Shown one piece after another: positions 8,872 through 17,945 of a stretch of 60,956 nt of DNA. Positions within the stretch are counted from its first letter, which is position 1, and every line of letters begins with the position of its first letter. The position numbers and the translations under genes are program-made. The notes under the pieces are model-generated. The model was given only the letters and a program-made list of their open reading frames with translations. It did not search any database and was not told where the DNA came from. The stretch lies in assembly GCA_028821455.1 (NCBI GenBank), contig JAPPGE010000089.1, forward strand, positions 7,097-68,052, in the 5' to 3' direction. Source of the DNA: a bacterium. GTDB lineage: Bacteria; Pseudomonadota; Alphaproteobacteria; SP197.

Positions 8872-9606
8872 ATGAGAAATTCGGCAGAACGGGAAGTGCG
8901 GTGCGACCTTGCGGCCGCACACCGTCTTGCGGTGCGTGACGGCCTCAACGAGGGGGCGTGGAACCACCTGTCGGTCATGTCTCCCGATGAACCTGGCGTG
9001 ATGATCATCACACCGGGCTATACCCACTGGAGCATGGTGAACGCCGGCAACCTTGCGGCCGTCGGCGAGGATGGCGAGCCCGTCAGCGAGGGCGGTCCGG
9101 TCCCGTCCGTTGCCGGATTCATCATTCACATGCCGGTGCACCAGGCGATACCGGAAGCGCGTTGCCTGATGCACGTCCATGCGCCCTACATCACGGCCCT
9201 TTCCATGCGCAGGGGCGTGCGTCTCGACACGTCGTCATCGCAGCAGGCGGCGCAGTTCTGTGACGATGTCGCCTACTACGAAAGCTACGACGGACTTCTC
9301 GTCGCCGAGGACGAGGGCCGGCGCATGGCCGATGCGATGGATGGCAAGCGGGTTCTCATGATGCGCAACCATGGCGCCATGGTGGCGGGAAGGACGGTGG
9401 GTCAGGCCTACGTCGACCTCTACCAGCTTGAACGTGCATGCATGTACCAGATCCTCGCCACTGGCGACGGGCATGCGCTCGAGGAAATCCCATCCTCTGT
9501 TGCCGCGGCGATCGGCCGTGATGCGCGTGAACGACCGCGTTCCGACCGGTTCTTTCGCGCCATGCGCGATGTGCTTGATGCCCGGGAACCGGACTACGCC
9601 GCCTGA
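8872..9606 (+). CDS. Class II aldolase/adducin-family protein
   Basis: A 244-residue member of the zinc-dependent class II aldolase family (fuculose/ribulose-phosphate aldolase-like; some members are epimerases or decarboxylases). The metal-binding histidines are visible as H101 and H103 in HVHAPY and H167 in RNHG. The start follows a GGGATGGG sequence. The usual acid/base residue of sugar-phosphate aldolases is not obvious, so the reaction is uncertain. It sits downstream of the SLC13-type transporter and converges with the MFS gene, whose stop is only 7 bases away. A second, distinct paralogue lies at 53216. Confidence 0.82.
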   Translation: MRNSAEREVRCDLAAAHRLAVRDGLNEGAWNHLSVMSPDEPGVMIITPGYTHWSMVNAGNLAAVGEDGEPVSEGGPVPSVAGFIIHMPVHQAIPEARCLMHVHAPYITALSMRRGVRLDTSSSQQAAQFCDDVAYYESYDGLLVAEDEGRRMADAMDGKRVLMMRNHGAMVAGRTVGQAYVDLYQLERACMYQILATGDGHALEEIPSSVAAAIGRDARERPRSDRFFRAMRDVLDAREPDYAA

Positions 9607-9612
9607 GGCTGC

Positions 9613-10794
9613 TCAGTAGCGTTTCGGGATGTAGCGGGAATACCAGGCTCCCGCCGCCATGCCGAGGCCGACCCAGGCAAAGATCGTCGACAGCGGAAGG
9701 ACCAGCAGCACGACGGCGAAGACACTCTGGGGAACAATGCGCCCGAACTCCCTGTAGGTCGTGTAGAGGGACATCATTTCTGCCCGCTCGTGCGGGTGGA
9801 CCGCGCGCACGAACGGCGCGTTGCCGACCGCATCGATCCACGAGGCGCACAGGCACGCCCCCAGGATCAGGCCGATGACGACATCGGGCAGAACGGCAAG
9901 CAGCGTTGCTGCCACAGAGACGACGGCGGTGGCGAGATAGCCGATGACGAGATGCCGGCGCATGCCAAGCGATGCGCCCAGCCGCCCCCACAACGGAGCC
10001 AGCACGACAAAGAGGCTGCCGACAGAAACGATGAGACCGGCGTCGGAGTCGGTAAAGCCGTTGTTGACGCAGTAGATCGGGGTGTAGATGAAGAACACGG
10101 ACCACCAGGCCGAGCGCGCCAGGGCCAGCACATAGGCGAGACGCAGGCGGGGCTGTCTGGCGAAACGGGGAATGAAGCGCAGAGGATTCGAATGGCCGCG
10201 GACCGTTCTCGTTGACGGTGTCACATAGCGCCGCCACAGGACCCAGGTGCCCGTTGACAGTGCCAGCAGCGCCATCGCCGCGAAGGGAGCCCACAGTCCG
10301 ACGCGTGATGATAGCTGGACACCGGCCCACGGTCCCAGGGCGAAGGCGAGACCCAGCACAGCCATGCGCACCGCCTCGAAGCGCGCGAAACTCCGCCTCC
10401 CCACCCTTTCGATTGTGACCATGTTGATGATGATGTCGACGGCGAAGAATCCCCAGGTGTAGAGAACGACGGCGAGAAAGAAGGCAAGGCTGCTGTCCAT
10501 CGGAAAGAGCAGGGCGGATACCAGCACGCTGGCGAAGCCGAGCACCATCAGACGGTAGCGTCCCATGCGTGCGAGCATGTACGGCAGCGCGAGCGCTCCT
10601 CCCAAGCCCATGATTCCGACGGCCGTGAAGAGCACGCTCACCCGCTGCGTGTCGCCCAGAAGTTCGAATGCCCGCAGCGGAAAGACGGTGACCGGAATGG
10701 CCAGGGCCAGGATCATGAGGCCCAGTATCAGGGCCAGTTCGAAGGCATGGGGGATGCCCTCGATGTTCAGCATTCGAACGAGACGAACCGGCAC
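9613..10794 (-). CDS. MFS transporter
   Basis: A 393-residue protein with about twelve hydrophobic segments and the MFS helix 2-3 region (GGALALPYMLARMGRYRLMV) followed by an equivalent loop in the second half (GRLGASLGMRRHLV). It starts with GTG at 10794, preceded by GGGGA at a good distance. It is the last gene of an apparent minus-strand operon with the alpha/beta hydrolase and the DMSP-lyase-like cupin, which suggests import or export of the substrate or product of those enzymes. No specific substrate motif is visible. Confidence 0.82.
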   Translation of the reverse strand: MPVRLVRMLNIEGIPHAFELALILGLMILALAIPVTVFPLRAFELLGDTQRVSVLFTAVGIMGLGGALALPYMLARMGRYRLMVLGFASVLVSALLFPMDSSLAFFLAVVLYTWGFFAVDIIINMVTIERVGRRSFARFEAVRMAVLGLAFALGPWAGVQLSSRVGLWAPFAAMALLALSTGTWVLWRRYVTPSTRTVRGHSNPLRFIPRFARQPRLRLAYVLALARSAWWSVFFIYTPIYCVNNGFTDSDAGLIVSVGSLFVVLAPLWGRLGASLGMRRHLVIGYLATAVVSVAATLLAVLPDVVIGLILGACLCASWIDAVGNAPFVRAVHPHERAEMMSLYTTYREFGRIVPQSVFAVVLLVLPLSTIFAWVGLGMAAGAWYSRYIPKRY

Positions 10795-10877
10795 GAATGC
10801 GATCCCCGAACGGACGGCCCATCATCACTCCCGCCATGGCGGCAATGTCAAGTACCCCGATGACGAAAGGCGGGTCT

Positions 10878-11687
10878 TCAGCTGGCGATGATCTCGCGAA
10901 TCTTGGCCGCGACGGTATCGGGCCTGTGCCGGAAGAGCGAACAGTGCCCCAGGCCCTCGAGAAGGTGGAAGTGGCCATCGGCCGCCGCTTCGGCCACCAG
11001 GCGGCCGCGGGCCGGCGGCGTCTGCATGTCCTGGTCGAAGGCGATCACGTGGAGCGGCCGCGTGCAGCCGGCGAGCCGGTCCATGGCAGAGTAGTCGAGA
11101 CAGGCCTGCCACTGCGCGGCGAGCATGTCGCCGTCACGCTCGGCGTAGGCCGCGGCCACCACCGGCTTGCACCTCTCCCACATATCGTTGTCGCCCAGAA
11201 CCTCGGAGGGGTACATCAGCAACGCATAGTGGGCGAGGGCGAAGTCGGGAGGCAGACGGTGGCCCGCTTCCCGGAACCTGATCTCGGCGTCTTCCCATTC
11301 CGCTATGAAACCGCCCTTGGCGCCTGATGTTCCCATGGCGATTCCCAGGTGGACGAGTTCCGGCCAGGTCAGCAACATCTCCTGGACGATGAGCGCGCCC
11401 ATGGAAAGGCCGACGATCACGACCGGAGGATTGCAGACCTCCCTGATGAGGGCCGCGACATCATCGGCGTACGTGGCGATGGGCCAGGGTGGCGGGCGGT
11501 GGCTGACGGTGCGTCCTGCGCCACGCGGATCAAAGCTCGTGCAGCGGTAGTCCGGAAAGAAGCTGAACTGCTCCTCCCATTCCTCGCCGGTCTGGTCCCC
11601 GCCCGGACACCAGACGATGTCCGGTCCGGCTCCCGCACGGACCCAGTGAAGGGAGACATCGGCGGTCTTCAATGTGGCATGGTCCAT
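10878..11687 (-). CDS. Alpha/beta hydrolase
   Basis: A 269-residue alpha/beta-hydrolase-fold enzyme. The oxyanion region is near WCPGGD, the nucleophile elbow is GLSMG with Ser95, the acid is probably in FDQDMQTPP, and the catalytic His is in GLGHCS near the C-terminus. It resembles esterases, enol-lactonases and C-C hydrolases of the 3-oxoadipate enol-lactonase type, but the reaction cannot be fixed. It follows the cupin gene after a gap of 11 bases and precedes the MFS gene by 83 bases, all on the minus strand, so the three probably act on one pathway. Confidence 0.85.
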   Translation of the reverse strand: MDHATLKTADVSLHWVRAGAGPDIVWCPGGDQTGEEWEEQFSFFPDYRCTSFDPRGAGRTVSHRPPPWPIATYADDVAALIREVCNPPVVIVGLSMGALIVQEMLLTWPELVHLGIAMGTSGAKGGFIAEWEDAEIRFREAGHRLPPDFALAHYALLMYPSEVLGDNDMWERCKPVVAAAYAERDGDMLAAQWQACLDYSAMDRLAGCTRPLHVIAFDQDMQTPPARGRLVAEAAADGHFHLLEGLGHCSLFRHRPDTVAAKIREIIAS

Positions 11688-11698
11688 GTCGCAGTCTC

Positions 11699-12328
11699 TC
11701 AGCCGGTCAGCTGGGCGGGTTGAATCGGTCCCGGTGACACCCAGAAACAGAACGTGAAGAGCGGCGTCGTGCGGGTGATCATCTCGTGGGGAAGCCAGGG
11801 GGTGTTGTGAACCGGTTTCCCCGGCGGGCGCGGTTGGGGCGGGTTGTCATCCTGACCCCACAGCGTATCGCCGCCGAAGGGATAGTAGATCTCCTCGGCT
11901 TCGTGATGGTGACGCGGATAGTGTCGTCCGGGACCGATCACGAAGAAGGCGGCGACGACACGCTCGTGGGGAACGAGGGCTTCGAAACCCAGAATGTTGG
12001 TGTAGCAGTAGTTGTTCATGTAGTCGTCGCCAAGGCTTTCGCGATAGTGCTCGCTGCGGATCCAGCGCAGCGAGGGCTCCAGCGCGGCGAAGGCGTCGGC
12101 GAGGTCCGCCATGGGACCCTCCCTGGCCATGGCGAGTGCTGCATCGAGATGGCGACAGCCCGGCAGCCGCCGCGCCTCCTGGATCCGGTCCGGCGGGCGG
12201 GCAGTCGAGAGTTCCCTGGAGAGAATGGAGCGGGGCTCGACCGTGGCCCCGTCGTCCTGGTGCGCGATGAAGCGCAGGATTTCCTGGCGCAGGTGTTCGA
12301 AGGTTGCGTCGATACCATCGTGGAGCAT
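11699..12328 (-). CDS. DMSP-lyase-like cupin (DddQ/DddW/DddL-type family)
   Basis: A 209-residue protein ending in a single cupin domain. It has the full cupin motif 1: G, five residues, H140-x-H142, three residues, E146, six residues, G, as RHHHEAEEIYYPFGG with a Tyr pair after the Glu. H181 is a plausible fourth ligand in motif 2. The YPRHHH...AEEIYYP...W signature is that of the dimethylsulfoniopropionate lyase cupin family, whose members cleave DMSP to acrylate and DMS; the superfamily also contains non-lyase members. I chose the ATG at 12328, preceded by GGGGAAAGAG. An upstream ATG at 12433 would overlap the divergent yciB start. It is the first gene of an operon with a hydrolase and an MFS transporter. 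Confidence 0.68.
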   Translation of the reverse strand: MLHDGIDATFEHLRQEILRFIAHQDDGATVEPRSILSRELSTARPPDRIQEARRLPGCRHLDAALAMAREGPMADLADAFAALEPSLRWIRSEHYRESLGDDYMNNYCYTNILGFEALVPHERVVAAFFVIGPGRHYPRHHHEAEEIYYPFGGDTLWGQDDNPPQPRPPGKPVHNTPWLPHEMITRTTPLFTFCFWVSPGPIQPAQLTG

Positions 12329-12393
12329 GATCTCTTTCCCCGCATGCATCTCCCTGCCATGGTGCGCAGGAAACCTGTCGAAGAGTGCGGGCA

Positions 12394-12957
12394 ATGCATC
12401 AAGGACACAAGCCGGGGTGGCTGACGCCGGCAACCGATTACGGGCCGCTGGCCCTGTTTCTCGCCGCCTACCTGCTGGCTGATCTGATGATGGCGACAGG
12501 GGTGCTGGTGCTGGCGACGCTGGGCGCCGTCACCCTGGGATACCTGGTTGCCCGTCACGTGCCGAAGATGGCGGTGGTGACGGCCGTTCTGGTCTCAATC
12601 TTTGGCGGCCTCACGCTCGCGTTGCAGGATGCGACCTTCATCAAGATGAAACCGACGATCGTTCAACTGCTGTTCGCCGCGCTTCTCGCCGGCGGTGTCG
12701 CCATTGGGCGCTCGCCGCTGAAGTTCGTCATGGGCGGCGCCTTCGATCTGGTCGAGGATGCCTGGCGCACTCTGGCCATCAGGTTCGCGCTCTTCTTCAC
12801 AGCAATGGCCGGTCTCAACGAACTCGTCTGGCGTACCCAGGATGAAGAGACCTGGGTGTTCTTCAAGGTGTTCGGCATTCTTGGCCTGACGGTGCTCTTC
12901 GCCGTTGCACAGACCCCGTTCCTGATGCGTCACCGCCGTCCCGACTCCCCCGGTTGA
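12394..12957 (+). CDS. yciB: Septation/inner membrane protein YciB (IspZ family)
   Basis: A 187-residue membrane protein of the YciB/IspZ family, linked to envelope and septum maintenance. Five to six hydrophobic segments are visible. The family signatures present are DYGPLALFLAAYLLADL near the N-terminus, KMKPTIVQLLFA in the middle and LNELVWRTQDEETWVFFKVF near the C-terminus. The ATG at 12394 has GAAGAG ten bases upstream; a GTG at 12385 is an alternative. It converges with betC, with only 5 bases between the stop codons. Confidence 0.9.
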   Translation: MHQGHKPGWLTPATDYGPLALFLAAYLLADLMMATGVLVLATLGAVTLGYLVARHVPKMAVVTAVLVSIFGGLTLALQDATFIKMKPTIVQLLFAALLAGGVAIGRSPLKFVMGGAFDLVEDAWRTLAIRFALFFTAMAGLNELVWRTQDEETWVFFKVFGILGLTVLFAVAQTPFLMRHRRPDSPG

Positions 12958-12962
12958 TGGCG

Positions 12963-14480
12963 TCAGCGTACTGTGCCGGAGTACGATGCCTGGATGTCGC
13001 CGCCCTCGCGGAAGTAAAGCTGGGACGCGTCACGCAGGGGCTGGAAGTCCCAGGGAGTTCGCCTGCCGGTATCGAGGGCAGCGCCGACCAGACGCCGTGC
13101 GGTCTGGCTCCGGCGCACCGCGGTGTCGAGCGCCTGGACGTCCCAGGTTCTGTCGACGTCCGCTTCCAGTTCGGCGCGCACGTGGGTGTGGCCAGTGCAC
13201 TCTGCGAGGTTGCGGAGTTCGTCCGGGTCTGCGTCGAGGTCGAAGAGAAGCGGCGGGTCGGTGGGACACGAGATCAGCTTGAAGGGGCCCTTGCGCACCA
13301 TCACCATTGGTGCTTTCACGCCCTCGGCCGTGTACTCCGCACAGACGAGACCGGGTCCGTCCATGCCGCTGCCCGAGGCCAGCGGCGCCAGCGAGAGGCC
13401 GTCGATCGGCGCCGCCAGTTCCGGAAGAGCGCCGTCACACGCCACGTCGAGCAGAGTGGGGAAAAGATCGAGGTGGGAAACGTTCGCACCCACCCGTCGC
13501 GGGGCGAAGGCAAACGGCGCGTGCAGGATGAGGGGAACCCGGACCGACCATTCGAAGAATGACATCTTGAAGAACAGGCCACGCTCGCCGAGCGAATCGC
13601 CGTGATCGGAGGTGAAGACGACGAGGGTGTCGTCTGACGCGCCGATCTCGTCCAGCGCCGTCAGCAGTCTGCCGACTTTCGCGTCAACGTAGTTCGTCAC
13701 CGCGAAGTAGGCGCGCCGCATGCGCATGACGTCCGTCTCGCTGATTTCGGTGAGATGCCGCCCGGTCAGGAACCAGTGCCGGCGGCTGTGCGGATCGCGC
13801 TCGCCGAGCGGGATGTCCGCAACCCGGGGCGGATCGATTTCGGCATCCCGGTACTTCTCCCACCAGTAGGGTGGAGCGAGGTAGGGGTCGTGGGGGGAGA
13901 TGTACGAAACGGTGAGAGCAAATGGCCGTTCGTCACTGCTGTCGGCGTGCTCGTGGAGCCAGCGAATTGCCTCGAATTCGACTTCGTCGTCGTAGGCAAC
14001 GTTCACGCTTCGCCGGTGCGGTCCGGCATCGAGGACCGCATTCATGCTGTGATACCACTCGAGCCAGCTCTCGTCGTCGAGACTCCAGTCCGGCGACCAC
14101 AGGAAGTCGGCGGGGTAGACATCGGTCGTGACACGCTCTTCATACCCATGGAGCTGGTCGGGACCGACGAAGTGCATCTTGCCGGCAAGACAGGTGCGGT
14201 AGCCGGCAACGCGAAGGTAGTGGTGGACGGTCGGCGTGGACGCCGGAAACTCGACGGCATTGTCAAACGCGCCGATCCGTGACGGCAGACGCCCGCTCAG
14301 CATCGAAAACCGCGCAGGCGCGCACAGCGGAAAATTGCAGTAGGCGTTCTCGAACACCACCCCTTTCCCGGCAAGGCGATCGAGATGCGGGGTCTCCACG
14401 CCCGTCCCGCCATAGGCCGACAGCACCTGTGGCGCGAGTTGATCGACCATGATGAAGAGTATGTTGGGGCGTCTTGCCAT
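12963..14480 (-). CDS. betC: Choline sulfatase
   Basis: A 505-residue type I sulfatase that releases choline from choline-O-sulfate, feeding glycine betaine synthesis or catabolism. The N-terminal metal-binding block NILFIMVDQL is present. The C53-A-P-A-R motif supplies the Cys that is converted to formylglycine, and FTSDHGDSLGERG carries further metal ligands. The C-terminal block TPWDFQP...DAS..YFR is characteristic of choline sulfatases rather than aryl sulfatases. It is a single gene here, without betA, betB or betI nearby, so the released choline must be handled elsewhere. Confidence 0.87.
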   Translation of the reverse strand: MARRPNILFIMVDQLAPQVLSAYGGTGVETPHLDRLAGKGVVFENAYCNFPLCAPARFSMLSGRLPSRIGAFDNAVEFPASTPTVHHYLRVAGYRTCLAGKMHFVGPDQLHGYEERVTTDVYPADFLWSPDWSLDDESWLEWYHSMNAVLDAGPHRRSVNVAYDDEVEFEAIRWLHEHADSSDERPFALTVSYISPHDPYLAPPYWWEKYRDAEIDPPRVADIPLGERDPHSRRHWFLTGRHLTEISETDVMRMRRAYFAVTNYVDAKVGRLLTALDEIGASDDTLVVFTSDHGDSLGERGLFFKMSFFEWSVRVPLILHAPFAFAPRRVGANVSHLDLFPTLLDVACDGALPELAAPIDGLSLAPLASGSGMDGPGLVCAEYTAEGVKAPMVMVRKGPFKLISCPTDPPLLFDLDADPDELRNLAECTGHTHVRAELEADVDRTWDVQALDTAVRRSQTARRLVGAALDTGRRTPWDFQPLRDASQLYFREGGDIQASYSGTVR

Positions 14481-14603
14481 CGAACGTGCTCTCAGTGGTG
14501 GCGCCGCCGTGACAGATCCACGTCCGCACCCCGGGTGATGAACGCAAGGTCTCCGTGACGCCGCACCGGACTTACCGTCGTGCGGAGCGGCATGCCCGTT
14601 GCC

Positions 14604-15164
14604 TCAGGGAGCGCCCTGGTCGGCCATCGCCTTCTCGCGAGCCTGCTTGGCATCGGCTTTCTCGATCGCCTCGTTGAGTTCCGCCGCGGTGCACAGTCCG
14701 GCAAGCACCGGATCCTTCATCTCGATCATGCTCGAATTGCGGTGGGTCCCTTCACGAATTCTCTCGATGGTCTTCCTGGTGGTGCCAATGAGTCTTTCGA
14801 TCTGCCGAGCGGACAGTTGGGGATAGTTCTTGATGAGATAGGCGATGGCGTCGGGTTTGTTGCGGCGTTTCGAGATGGGTGTGTAGCGGGTACGTGAGGT
14901 CTTTCGGGGCGTGTCCTCACCGCGGTCTGCGAGCTGCATGGTGGCGGATGGATCGGCCTGGCAGCGGTCCAGTTCCTCCTTGGTGATCTGTCCTGTCTGA
15001 ACGGGATTCTGTCCGATAAGGTCCTTCTCGATCTCGCCATCGGCGATGTTCTGGATTTCCAGTTCGTGCATGCCGCAAAACTCGGCAATCTGGCTGAAAG
15101 TGAGAATCGTGTTGTCGATCAGCCATACGGCTGTTGCCCGAGGCATCAGCAATTCTTGCGACAT
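14604..15164 (-). CDS. trcR: DUF1013 cell-cycle regulator TrcR
   Basis: A 186-residue cytoplasmic protein of the alphaproteobacterial DUF1013 family, currently named cell cycle transcriptional regulator TrcR. It starts MSQELLMPRATAVWLIDNT, typical of the family, and contains FSQIAEFCGMHELEIQNIAD and a second helix-turn-helix-like stretch near YPQLSARQIERLIGTTRKTI. A CGGAG lies ten bases before the ATG. It is downstream of the quinone oxidoreductase gene on the same strand, as in many alphaproteobacteria. The small DUF1192 gene often found between them is not visible in the 283-base gap. Confidence 0.85.
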   Translation of the reverse strand: MSQELLMPRATAVWLIDNTILTFSQIAEFCGMHELEIQNIADGEIEKDLIGQNPVQTGQITKEELDRCQADPSATMQLADRGEDTPRKTSRTRYTPISKRRNKPDAIAYLIKNYPQLSARQIERLIGTTRKTIERIREGTHRNSSMIEMKDPVLAGLCTAAELNEAIEKADAKQAREKAMADQGAP

Positions 15165-15447
15165 GGTTCATCTCCGCACCAGCAGTTCGGGAAGACGGCA
15201 GCGAGACGTCCAACGGTCTTCGGCAACCGTGCTCGGCATGGCATGCGACACGGCACCGCCTCGCCGAGACCATAGAACACGGGGAACAGAGGTGACAAGG
15301 CGCCCGTCGGGGAAGGCCGGTGAATGTCGGCATCTTTCCAGACCACGGGTGCCGAGTCCCCTGAACGTCGTGCACGTCGACGCAGGGAGCACTCATGATC
15401 TCCCGCATTGGGGAAGATCGCCCTGAATGCCGGAATGCTGCCGACGT

Positions 15448-16437
15448 TCAACTCATGGACAGCACCACCTTGCCGACATGATCGTCGTCAAGCATGTCCT
15501 GGGCGCGGGCAGCCTCGGCGAAGGGAAGGGTGGCATGGATGACCGGCTTCACGCGGCCGCTCTCGAGAAGGGGCAGGACCTCGCGTTCGAGTTCGACGGC
15601 GATTGCTCCCTTTTCGTTCACCGACCTGGCGCGCAGCGTCGAGCCGGTGATCGTCGCCCGTTTCATCATCATCTGCGCAAAGTCCACTGTCGCCCTGGAT
15701 CCGGAGAGGAATGCGATGAAGCACAGGCGGCCTTCGGTTGCCAGAAGACGGATGTTCAAGGGAATCGTGTCTCCTCCCGCCATGTCGAGAATGATGTCGA
15801 TACCGCGTCCTTGCGTCAGTTCCCTTGCAAGAGCGACGAAGTCGTCCTGGCGATAGTTGAAGGCCCGTTCAGCGCCGAGCGCCTCGCAGGCCCGGCATCT
15901 CGAGTCGCTTCCGGCGGTGGCAAACACCCTTGCACCCCTCGCGTCGGCCAGTTGGATGGCGGTGGTCCCGATGCCGCTTGCACCACCGTGCACGAGGAAT
16001 GTCTCGCCACCCGAGAGCCGGCATCTCTGGAAGACATTGGTCCACACGGTGAAGAACGTCTCTGGCACACCGGCGGCCTCGGTGTCGTCGAGACGGTCGG
16101 GAACGGGCAGGGCCTGGGGAACGGGCACCACGCAGTACTCGGCATAGCCACCCCCTGACACCAGCGCCATGACCCTCTGCCCTGGCACGAGCGTCCCGCT
16201 CGACGGTCCGTTGGAGATCACTTCTCCGGCGATCTCGAGACCCGGGATGTCACTCGCTCCAGGCGGCGGCGGATAGTTGCCGGCACGTTGCAGGATGTCC
16301 GGCCGGTTGACGCCTGCCGCATGGACCCGCACCAGCACCTCGCCGACGTCGGGCTGCGGTACGGCGCGACGTACCATGCGAACCACACCGGAGTCGCCGT
16401 GGCCCTCGTACACGATGGCATTCATGGTGGCAGGCAT
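15448..16437 (-). CDS. NAD(P)H:quinone oxidoreductase, zinc-free MDR family (PIG3/zeta-crystallin type)
   Basis: A 329-residue medium-chain dehydrogenase/reductase without zinc ligands. The N-terminal GroES-like domain carries VHAAGVNRPDILQRAG and YPPPPGAS. The nucleotide-binding fold shows VHGGASGIGTTAIQLA, with FATAGSDSRC as the cofactor-selecting loop. Relatives reduce quinones or enones with NADPH. AGGAG lies eight bases before the ATG. It is probably in the same transcription unit as trcR. Confidence 0.88.
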   Translation of the reverse strand: MPATMNAIVYEGHGDSGVVRMVRRAVPQPDVGEVLVRVHAAGVNRPDILQRAGNYPPPPGASDIPGLEIAGEVISNGPSSGTLVPGQRVMALVSGGGYAEYCVVPVPQALPVPDRLDDTEAAGVPETFFTVWTNVFQRCRLSGGETFLVHGGASGIGTTAIQLADARGARVFATAGSDSRCRACEALGAERAFNYRQDDFVALARELTQGRGIDIILDMAGGDTIPLNIRLLATEGRLCFIAFLSGSRATVDFAQMMMKRATITGSTLRARSVNEKGAIAVELEREVLPLLESGRVKPVIHATLPFAEAARAQDMLDDDHVGKVVLSMS

Positions 16438-16686
16438 CGCTGTTCTCCTGTGTTCCCCTGGTCACGTGTGTGCGGAGGCCGTGGCGTTCCTCGAGACAGC
16501 ACAAGGCCGTCCCGGCCCTTCACCTCGTCGCGACTCCGACGACCGGCGCAAGGATTTCCCGCACCAGACGTGCGCGCCGAAATCCGTCATGACGGCATCA
16601 TCGTGACGGCGCTTGTGCACACTATCCGGTAATGGATGTGCTATGGTCGCAGCCTCGATAATGGTCGGGAGATCGCCGGAAGCGTC

Positions 16687-17436
16687 ATGGCCGGGCATTC
16701 CAAGTGGAAGAACATCATGTACCGCAAGGGTGCGCAGGATGCCAAGCGTGCCCGCCAGTTCACCAAGGTCGGGCGCGAGATTGCCGTCGCTGCCCGGTCG
16801 GGTCTGCCTGATCCCGATCACAATCCGCGTCTGCGGGCGGCCATCCAGGCCGCCCGGGCGGTCAACATGACCAGGGAGGCCATCGACAGGGCCATCAAGC
16901 GGAGCACAGGAGGCGACGGGGCGGCGGACTATGTCGAAATGCGCTACGAGGGTTATGGCCCGGGCGGCGTGGCGATCATCGTCGAGGCCCTCACCGACAA
17001 TCGCAACAGAACAGCCGCCGAGGTCCGCGCCGCCTTTTCGAAGAATGGCGGCAGCCTCGGAGAGACGGGCAGCGTTTCGTTCATGTTCGAACGCATGGGC
17101 CAGGTCATCCTGGCGGCCCAGGCTGGCGACGAGGATGAGGTGTTCGAGGCGGCGCTCGAGGCTGGCGCCGGTGACGTGATGTCCGACGATGACGGCCACA
17201 CCATCCTGTGTGCACCGGAGGATTTCGGAGCCACCAGCGATGCCCTGGTGGCGCGATTCGGCAATCCCCGCGAGGCTGGTCTCGTCTGGAAGGCCTCGGT
17301 GGTCACGGAGGTGCCGGAAGACAAGGCAGCAACCCTGCTGCGGCTGATCGGGGATCTCGAGGACAACGACGACGTCCAGTCTGTGGCAGCCAATTTCGAG
17401 ATTGCCGATGACGTGATGGAACGTCTGGTTGCCTGA
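16687..17436 (+). CDS. yebC: YebC/PmpR-family protein
   Basis: A 249-residue protein of the YebC family ([10 protein letters not shown]... start). The family is described as DNA-binding regulatory proteins, with recent work assigning some members to relief of ribosome stalling. It is full length with the three usual alpha/beta domains. An in-frame ATG 51 bases upstream is not used by the family. It opens the conserved yebC-ruvC-ruvA-ruvB order, 8 bases before ruvC. Confidence 0.95.
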   Translation: MAGHSKWKNIMYRKGAQDAKRARQFTKVGREIAVAARSGLPDPDHNPRLRAAIQAARAVNMTREAIDRAIKRSTGGDGAADYVEMRYEGYGPGGVAIIVEALTDNRNRTAAEVRAAFSKNGGSLGETGSVSFMFERMGQVILAAQAGDEDEVFEAALEAGAGDVMSDDDGHTILCAPEDFGATSDALVARFGNPREAGLVWKASVVTEVPEDKAATLLRLIGDLEDNDDVQSVAANFEIADDVMERLVA

Positions 17437-17444
17437 GGTCCGGG

Positions 17445-17945
17445 ATGCGAATTCTGGGACTGGATCCTGGCCTCCTGAACACCGGCTGGGGAGTGATCTC
17501 GATCGATGGTTCTGTGCTTCATCACGTTGCGCACGGCGTGATCTCCCCCCGCCCCTCCCTTGCCATGGCCGAGCGGCTGACCGTGATCCATCGTGGTGTC
17601 AGCGATGTGCTGGCAGAGCAGGTTCCGGACCAGGTGGCCATCGAGGAAACCTTCGTCAGCCTGAACGCGGACAGCACCCTCAAGCTCGGGCTGGCCCGCG
17701 GCGCGGCCCTCGTGGCGGCCGCCGCCACCGGCCTTGAGGTCAGCGAGTACGCCACGAGACTGGTGAAGAAGACCGTGGTCGGAACGGGAAAGGCTGACAA
17801 ACACCAGATCGCCGCCATGATCGGCATCCTGCTCCCGGGGGCGAAGGCGGCGCGCAACGACGCCGCCGATGCGCTGGCAGTCGCCGTCTGCCATGCCTAT
17901 CACTCGCAAACCCTCGAACGCATTCGCTCCGGAACGCGCGCATGA
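17445..17945 (+). CDS. ruvC: Holliday junction resolvase RuvC
   Basis: A 166-residue RNase H-fold endonuclease that cuts Holliday junctions brought by RuvAB. The first catalytic Asp is D7 in ILGLDPGLLNTGWG. The second acid is in AIEETFV, and the C-terminal acids are in RNDAADALAVAVCH. Length is normal. The stop overlaps the ruvA start by four bases. Confidence 0.96.
   Translation: MRILGLDPGLLNTGWGVISIDGSVLHHVAHGVISPRPSLAMAERLTVIHRGVSDVLAEQVPDQVAIEETFVSLNADSTLKLGLARGAALVAAAATGLEVSEYATRLVKKTVVGTGKADKHQIAAMIGILLPGAKAARNDAADALAVAVCHAYHSQTLERIRSGTRA

Noticed and set aside
15165..15447. Searched for the small DUF1192 gene often found between the quinone oxidoreductase and trcR.
   Set aside because: No frame in the gap resembles DUF1192; the open frames are Pro/Arg-rich and unlike it.
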